Assembly: GCA_963811335.1 (NCBI GenBank)
Contig: CAWERB010000024.1
Span: 1-64,000, forward strand
Length of the DNA: 64,000 bases
Source of the DNA: Trebonia sp963811335
GTDB lineage: Bacteria > Actinomycetota > Actinomycetes > Streptosporangiales > Streptosporangiaceae
Direction of reading: 5' to 3'
The translations under genes were made by a program, and so were the position numbers. The notes below the pieces were generated by a model, which saw nothing but the letters and a program-made list of their open reading frames with translations, had not been told where the DNA came from and searched no databases. This document shows positions 63,525-64,000 of this stretch, piece by piece (position 1 is the first letter of the stretch; each line of letters begins with the position of its first letter).

Positions 63525-64000
63525 GGGCGGGTTTCCGTGGTCTGGAGGGCGGTTTCGATTTCGGTGACGAGTTGTTCCAGGCGCTGGGCGGTGGCGGCCC
63601 ACTGGGCTTGCTCGCTGGCGAGGTGGTCGGCGGCGTCGCGGATCTGCCGGGCGGCTGCGTCAACCTGGTCGGCGGCGGATTTCTGCTGCTGGGTGACGAG
63701 GATGGACTCCTCCAGGACGGCGGCGGTGGAGCTCATCAGGTCCCCGATGTCGCGGGCCTGGCTGATGGCCTGCTCGGTGGCCATGATGGTGGCGTTGGTC
63801 TCGTCCTGGACGCCGGCGATGATCTCACCGATGGAGCCGGTGGAGCGGACCGAGCGCTCGGCGAGGTTGCGGACCTCCGTGGCGACCACGGCGAACCCCT
63901 TGCCCGCCTCCCCGGCCCGGGCCGCCTCGATGGCGGCGTTGAGTGCGAGCAGGTTGGTCTGGCCGGAGATGTCGTTGATCAGCTGGAGGATCTCGCCGAT
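63521..64000 (-). CDS. Second methyl-accepting chemotaxis protein, partial (cut by window edge)
   Basis: Only the C-terminal signalling part is visible, identical residue for residue to the gene at 62030 as far as the edge. It ends IETALQTTETRP and overlaps the next ATG by four bases. Its sensor domain lies outside the window and may differ. Confidence 0.88.
   Translation of the reverse strand: MGEILQLINDISGQTNLLALNAAIEAARAGEAGKGFAVVATEVRNLAERSVRSTGSIGEIIAGVQDETNATIMATEQAISQARDIGDLMSSTAAVLEESILVTQQQKSAADQVDAAARQIRDAADHLASEQAQWAATAQRLEQLVTEIETALQTTETRP
63522..64000. repeat. Perfect repeat of 62031-62509
   Basis: 479 bases or more are identical at an offset of 1,491 bases. Identity begins at the start codon (CAT on the + strand) of the downstream gene in each case and continues past the window edge. 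Points to recent tandem duplication or gene conversion of the MCP signalling domain. Confidence 0.85.

Overview
The window is very GC-rich, uses many GTG starts and packs genes with 4-base stop/start overlaps. Together with the gene families present (F420-type DDN protein, DUF7455, GH127, DosR-like promoter boxes, lipoproteins typical of actinomycetes) this points to a filamentous actinomycete, Streptomyces/Streptosporangium/Trebonia-like. Genus cannot be set from the sequence alone. Many genes, above all those at 39-50 kb, are interrupted by what look like single extra G/C bases. Removing one base usually restores a full conserved protein, so I treat these as probable sequence errors and annotate across them.

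Layout. 0-6.4 kb: a lipoprotein, a two-component system and a MacAB-like efflux operon, tied together by two near-identical 27-bp sites. 6.4-7.7 kb: an apparent mobile-element scar (TniQ start fragment, broken anti-sigma kinase, 3' half of a tRNA-Tyr, a double DasR-like palindrome). 7.7-13 kb: an acyl-CoA dehydrogenase and an ATPase-less CUT1 sugar ABC transporter. 13.4-22.5 kb: two divergent gene sets for surface glycan or redox work (membrane glycosyltransferase, cytochrome b/molybdopterin oxidoreductase, sugar epimerase, GH127, GT2, DUF2064, methyltransferase). 22.6-28 kb: assorted regulators and enzymes, including a small protein ending in an amyloid-signalling (RHIM-like) motif.

23.6-50 kb is the most striking part. 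Pyridoxamine-phosphate-oxidase-fold proteins, CBS/BON and cyclic-nucleotide-domain proteins, a flavodoxin-like protein, a lower-glycolysis trio (gpm, aldolase, enolase) and a long operon (FAD/ferredoxin oxidoreductase, one-piece pyruvate:ferredoxin oxidoreductase, dihydroorotate-dehydrogenase-like protein, four-subunit group 3b-type NiFe hydrogenase) sit together. Most promoters here carry GGGAC-n4-GnCCC boxes resembling DosR/DevR/OsdR sites, 35-90 bp before the start codons. I read this as a hypoxia/dormancy island that would carry carbon through pyruvate to reduced ferredoxin and H2 or NADPH.

50-64 kb: a histidine kinase translationally coupled to a polyamine-type binding protein, a putative glycosidase, and a chemosensory operon (two MCPs, CheW, CheA-REC, CheB, CheR-TPR, single-domain response regulator) plus a separate MCP-like gene. 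The last two MCP genes share a perfect repeat that runs off the window edge. No flagellar genes, rRNA or CRISPR were seen.
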